A stretch of 64,000 nt of DNA from Adiantum capillus-veneris (lineage: Eukaryota; Streptophyta; Polypodiopsida; Polypodiales; Pteridaceae): positions 24,351,946-24,415,945 of the forward strand of contig CM043969.1 of NCBI GenBank assembly GCA_014529385.2, written 5' to 3'. The position numbers and the translations under genes were made by a program. Shown one piece after another: positions 60,027 to 64,000 of the stretch. Below the pieces are notes generated by a model. The model ran no database searches. It saw nothing but the letters and a program-made list of their open reading frames with translations, and had not been told where the DNA came from. How positions within the stretch are numbered: the stretch's first letter is position 1; every line of letters starts with the position of its first letter.

Positions 60027-61004
60027 TGATAGGCCACTTGGAATGGATACTTGTGATATGTCACATCGGATGGGTGGATCATAGCATCCAGAAGTATACG
60101 AACATTTAAAATGGGCATTTCTATGGTCGTGTTCACATCCTTTTAAATGAGGAGATCCACGGCTCCATATTACACATTCTTCTTGGTAGTTGGTCAGAGT
60201 AGTTGGTGCGAAGGGGAAAGATTGTGTAGACCCTTATTTTTTGATAGAGGAGGCCTAATCCTTGCGGTTATGGATATGGGTGGGTAGACTAATCTCCTAG
60301 CTTTATCGGGACCCAGGGCAGTGGCAGTGGCCTGGTTGGAACGGGCTCTATTGTCTTTTTTTTTTTGAGTATACAGTTAGGATTGGGAGCATTGCTCTAG
60401 TCACGCAGCAGAGACAAGTGGCCTTCTCGGTTGCAATGCCGGTTGTAGACATATCTGAGACTAGTGGTGAGCACTCTTGGACTGTATATAGCTGGACGGA
60501 TCTGTTATTTCCTATGGTTGCTAGCTCATGGGGGGTTACATGCTAGGACGTGGGTTGCAACTTACTTGCATGGGACACGATTCCACATGCATGGGATGTA
60601 TTCTCCAAACTATTGAGTCCCCTTGTGTCTCCTATGCCATTAAGAGAGTGTTTGCCCTTTTGTTGAGCAGATCTGGTGTATAGTTTGGCTTCATCACTCG
60701 GGGTTCGTTGCTTGGCTCATGCACCTCCTCAAGAGCATTTGTTTTATGAGGGTTCTGACACGGATCCAATGTTCATGGTGATGGATATTACCAAGGTGAT
60801 TGCCATAGCCAAACAGGGTGATCCACAGTCGAGAGGAGATATTTTGCATGATAATCGCCATCACGTTCTCAGTGCGGGGCCTCCTGGCTTATAGGAGGTG
60901 CTCACCAGCATTTGGCTTGACATTATCCTCTCTCTTTCGAGTCAAGGGATATAGCTTGATTGTGGCCTAGCCGTCCTATTTTTCTATGGCCATGTATACA
61001 GCTT
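60027..61004. other. intergenic, no gene recognised
   Basis: A 72-codon frame at 60676-60894 has no known signature. T-run at 60357-60366. Confidence 0.55.
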
Positions 61005-61706
61005 TGTACACCCTGCGAGATAGACTTTTTGGTCACAAGACGGGCACCACGTGCCAATAGAAAAGAATAGATTGAATAGACTTTTAGCACTTCAATAACA
61101 ATTGAACTGAAAGAGAGAGAGACGACACGCGACACGGAGTGGCGGAATTCCACCCCAGAGAGTATTGGCCCCAAACCTTGGCGCCCCTTTTGGTATTTCT
61201 TTATATTGCATCAACTCAGTACAAGCCGGTACTTAAGACTCTGCACCTTCTCCAGGAAGCATGCCAAAGAATGAGCCTGAGCCTCATATTTAAAGGCCCT
61301 TGGCTTAAAGAGCAATTACAGTGAAAAGCCTTCAAAACTCAAAAGCTTCTGGTCCAAAAGCAATGCCAAAAAGCTGCCAACGTTATTTACGGAAATCCGT
61401 ACAGTTGCCACATCAGCAGCCAGTGCAAAACGCGGAATTCCGTACAGCTTGCCACGTAATGAGTCAGCGTAATTTTTTGGAAAACCTGCCACGTCATCAG
61501 TTCCACGCAATTCCTTCAGTGTGTGTGTGTGGGTCCTTCTTTATTTTAATCCTTTATGTCACTTGGGGCCCCATCGGACGGGGTCCCCATAAGTTGGTAG
61601 GACTTCGTCTTCTGTTACTTGTTCTTCTTAGGGTTTAGGCCCCTCGGCCAACATCTGCAAGTTGGCTCCCTTCTTCAGGGCTTTGACACGTCAGCAGTTT
61701 GTGACA
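61005..61706 (-). repeat. 3' LTR of element E
   Basis: Minus strand starts TGTCACAAACTGC after the polypurine tract. Promoter-like TTTAAATATGAGG near 61293. The far end (TGTACA near 61005 on the plus strand) is a guess, as the second LTR is outside the window. Confidence 0.65.
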
Positions 61707-61799
61707 TCTCCCCTTCTTGAAAGAGAGTAATCGGCCGGATTATAGCGTAACTGCAAAACAACTCAAGTTAGCTCAAAAATTTCCGAGGGTCATTCCGAG

Positions 61800-62375
61800 G
61801 GACTCTTTTTGTTAAGGAGTCAGCTTCTCCTTTCGGTTCTTTTGATCAAGGAGTTAGCTTCTCCTTTCGTCCAGATCGGAACTCTTAATATTCTGGCGTA
61901 GTAAAATTAGCCATCACACCCAGACCGTAGTGATCTTCCGCGGGTGTCTTGATGCACTAAAATTACATACCCAGGCAATCTCATCCAATTGGGAATATTC
62001 AGTGGTTGGCACATCACAATGCAATACAAATGCTCACATATGCATGTTACAAGACATAGAAACATAAAGCCGCCGATGAACACTCCCCCTGCAAATAACC
62101 ATCCAGGTCCGGGCCATGAGCTACAATCCCCTCATCACTCCTCTCGCAAATAACCTAAAAAGATCCGGGCCATGAGATATAGAGGCCTTTTACAACCAAA
62201 CGTCCCTCAGACCGTAGCCTGCGTCGTTTGGAGGTGCTGAGAGTAATGACTGCTCAGACTTCTTAATACTCCCCTTGTAAATAACCATCTAGGTCCGGGC
62301 CATGAGTAAAAACAACACTTTTCAATCATTCAGTACTCCCCCCGCAAATAACCACAAGGGTTCGAGCCATGAGTA
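61800..62375 (-). repeat. repeated CAAATAACC...GGGCCATGAG motif with purine tracts
   Basis: Four diverged copies of about 40 bases near 62086, 62133, 62268 and 62333 (plus strand ACTCC[CT]C..[GT][CT]AAATAACC ... CGGGCCATGAG). On the minus strand each includes GGGGGAGT-like purines, similar to a polypurine tract. A separate direct repeat AAGGAGT[CT]AGCTTCTCCTTTCG occurs twice at about 61816-61876. Confidence 0.75.
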
Positions 62376-62587
62376 TGAACAAGCATTTTCAAACATCATT
62401 TCTCACCCTCCACCCGGGAGTAAAATCACCAATCATTGAAACTAGTATTAAAACCAGAGTCAAACATTCCAGATTGGCACCAAGGTAGGTTTAAAACAGA
62501 TACCATCCATTTCAAACAAAGTTTCAAACAATACTTTCTCAAACGAAGTTCAAAAGTATCTAACTATAAAAGAACTATAGAGTTCAT

Positions 62588-63230
62588 TCAGGGGTCGGAC
62601 AACCGAACTTTGAGGACGACTGGCTTGCCCTTCTGCATCACGGTGATGGTTCGGTTCCAAATCTGAAGAGTTGCATCATTCTTGTCATGCCAAGGCATGC
62701 CTACTAGAACGTCACAATTGCCCAACTTCATGATGTGGAAATCAACTTTTCCATGATAATCTTGAATAGTCACTGGAAGAGCACCAATGAGCGGTACCAC
62801 TTTCTGAGTTTGCCCCGTGGCTAGCTCAGCTTCAATTTCTCTATCCTCTGCATCATAATCAAAGTGCATCTGCTTCAATAATCCTGGATGGATGAAGTTT
62901 TCTGTAGCTCCGGGGTCAAAGAAAATAAGGGCTTTGAAGCCATTGACTTTGCCATATGTTCGACGCAATTCATTTGTACTTTCAAGGTACGGTATGCCAT
63001 AGATGTAAGGTACTAATCCAATAGTCGGTTTAGCTCGTTTGGCTGGAGATGGTCCTGGGTTTTTGTTGCCCGTCGACGCGAGAGTTGGCTCCGCGGGTCT
63101 ATCAGTGCGTTGGGGACAACCAAAATAGTTATGTTCTGTTTGAAAGCATCCAAAACATCGACCTTCTTGTAGTAAGGTGTCTGGTTGTTGAGGTGTCAAA
63201 TGAGGCCTTTGTGGTTGACTTTCACGAGAC
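62588..63230 (-). CDS. gag zinc knuckle and protease of element E
   Basis: Open for 203 codons to the stop at 62588-62590. Zinc knuckle C-F-G-C-F-Q-T-E-H-N-Y-F-G-C at residues about 15-28 (canonical spacing). Retropepsin: K-A-L-I-F-F-D-P-G-A-T-E-N-F-I at about residues 89-103, then V-P-L-I-G-A-L-P-V-T-I and C-D-V-L-V-G-M-P-W. The catalytic triplet is D-P-G where D-S-G is expected, one base away. After L-S-D-P the stop comes where other gypsy elements run on into RT. Confidence 0.85.
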
Positions 63231-63957
63231 TCTCAAGAATTTGGTCTTTGTTGGCGAGAGTTCTGGTTAGTGGCTGGAGATTCTTCTGTGGTAAACTCTA
63301 GCTTTCCCTTCATCAGTTGTAGCGGACTACGGCATGGTCCATAAGTTCTTGCATGGTGGAGACTTGCTTGGATATACAATATTCCTGCAATGGTGATGGT
63401 AGTCCAATGGTGTATCGTTCGCATTGGGCCTCCAAGGGAACAGATCTAAAGAAGGACACCGGAAGGTACACGTCGAGAAACCTTTGGTTATATTCGTCCA
63501 TGGTTTCGGTGGCAAGCATTTTCAAGTTGCCTCATTCTGCCAAAATTTGGACTTCAAACATAGAAGTCTGATAACTACGTGCAAAAACTGTCTTGAAAGC
63601 TTGCCAGGTCCTTGGAGCATGCGGTTGTGTCGCGATTGAACTCCACCATTGCATAGCATTATCTTTAAGAAATCCCGCTGCTCGAGAAATCTTGGATTCT
63701 TGTGTATAGATGTTGTCGAATTGCTATAGAAACTGCAATGCTTTCTTGCGATTTTTCACCCCGGAAAAAGTGAAATATTTGACTGTCGTGCCGCCATCTT
63801 TAAAATCTTTGGGTTGGTTAGGCGCATATCTCGGGTATGGATAATAAGGGTATCCATATGGGCTCCAACCATTGTAGCCTTGTCGCGGTGGTGGTGGTGG
63901 CGGCAATGGCGGTGGCAAAGGCGGTTGTACTGGATCAGGGTCAGATGGTTGCACCAT
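63231..63957 (-). pseudogene. gag: gag capsid region of element E
   Basis: A proline-rich start near 63957, then a Retrotrans_gag-like domain: A-G-F-L-K-D-N-A-M-Q-W-W-S, W-Q-A-F-K-T-V-F-A-R-S-Y, and E-T-M-D-E-Y-N-Q-R-F. Stops are TAG at 63724-63726 and TGA near 63526, with a frameshift near 63320 before the zinc knuckle. An in-frame stop lies a few codons upstream near 63992, so the true start is unclear. Confidence 0.8.
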
Positions 63958-64000
63958 ATTCCTGAAAACTTCCCTGATCGGAACAGACGGCTAAGAAGGT

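Larger units (their letters stand above)
61005..64000 (-). mobile_element. Ty3/gypsy element E with gag and protease but no RT (runs off the window)
   Basis: Minus strand: gag (right), protease, about 870 bases of non-coding DNA, polypurine tract AAGAAGGGGAGA (61707-61718) and 3' LTR (61706 down to about 61005). RT, RNase H and integrase, which should follow the protease, are absent. Confidence 0.8.

Noticed and set aside
62080-62375. Possible CRISPR-like array
   Set aside because: Repeats are diverged, spacing is irregular, and the sequence is plant retrotransposon DNA.

Overview
The window is repeat-dominated nuclear DNA from a land plant with a large genome. It holds long GA/GT microsatellites, Ty3/gypsy and Ty1/copia elements with plant-type tRNA primer sites, plant-type non-LTR reverse transcriptase relics, and only one piece of host gene. 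That piece is a putative first exon of squalene monooxygenase at 38286-38531. The RT relics remind me of fern or other non-seed-plant elements, but this is an impression, not a proof.

Layout. 1-11855: 3' part of a large Ty3/gypsy element (copy A) with gag (four zinc knuckles), protease-like domain, RT, RNase H, integrase, a long tail holding a second protease-like domain, a small acidic accessory ORF, a long 3' untranslated region and a 3' LTR. 11856-25366: no recognisable gene; dense tandem repeats and GA/GT tracts. 25367-36013: copy B of the same family, complete with both LTRs, a near-perfect 5-bp target duplication and a tRNA-Asp-type primer site, but lacking RT, RNase H and integrase. 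36014-38285: AT-rich sequence with no gene seen. 38286-38531: the squalene monooxygenase exon. 38780-45690, minus strand: a LINE reverse transcriptase relic split by a young, nearly intact Ty1/copia element (39711-45269; target duplication CTTTG).

46542-53794 is a nested graveyard: part of a 'D-type' LTR, an old copia RT/RNase H relic, a chromovirus 3' LTR with integrase end and chromodomain, an unassigned 2-kb block that may be an LTR, and a solo LTR with target duplication GTTGT. 53935-54642 is a large fold-back. 54648-60026 is a D-type LTR element with no recognisable coding region; an ORF1-only LINE-like insert sits in its 3' LTR. 61005-64000, minus strand, is a gypsy element with gag and protease but no room for RT.

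How it fits together: at least three elements (B, D and E) look non-autonomous and would depend on enzymes from relatives. The most unusual material is in family A/B. Two copies that have diverged widely still share the second protease-like domain, a tail with repeated W-x-P-[KR] motifs, an internal polypurine tract plus TATA box, an accessory ORF of about 140 codons and a candidate 3'-UTR intron. Coordinates of LTR ends are good where a target duplication is given, and otherwise approximate.
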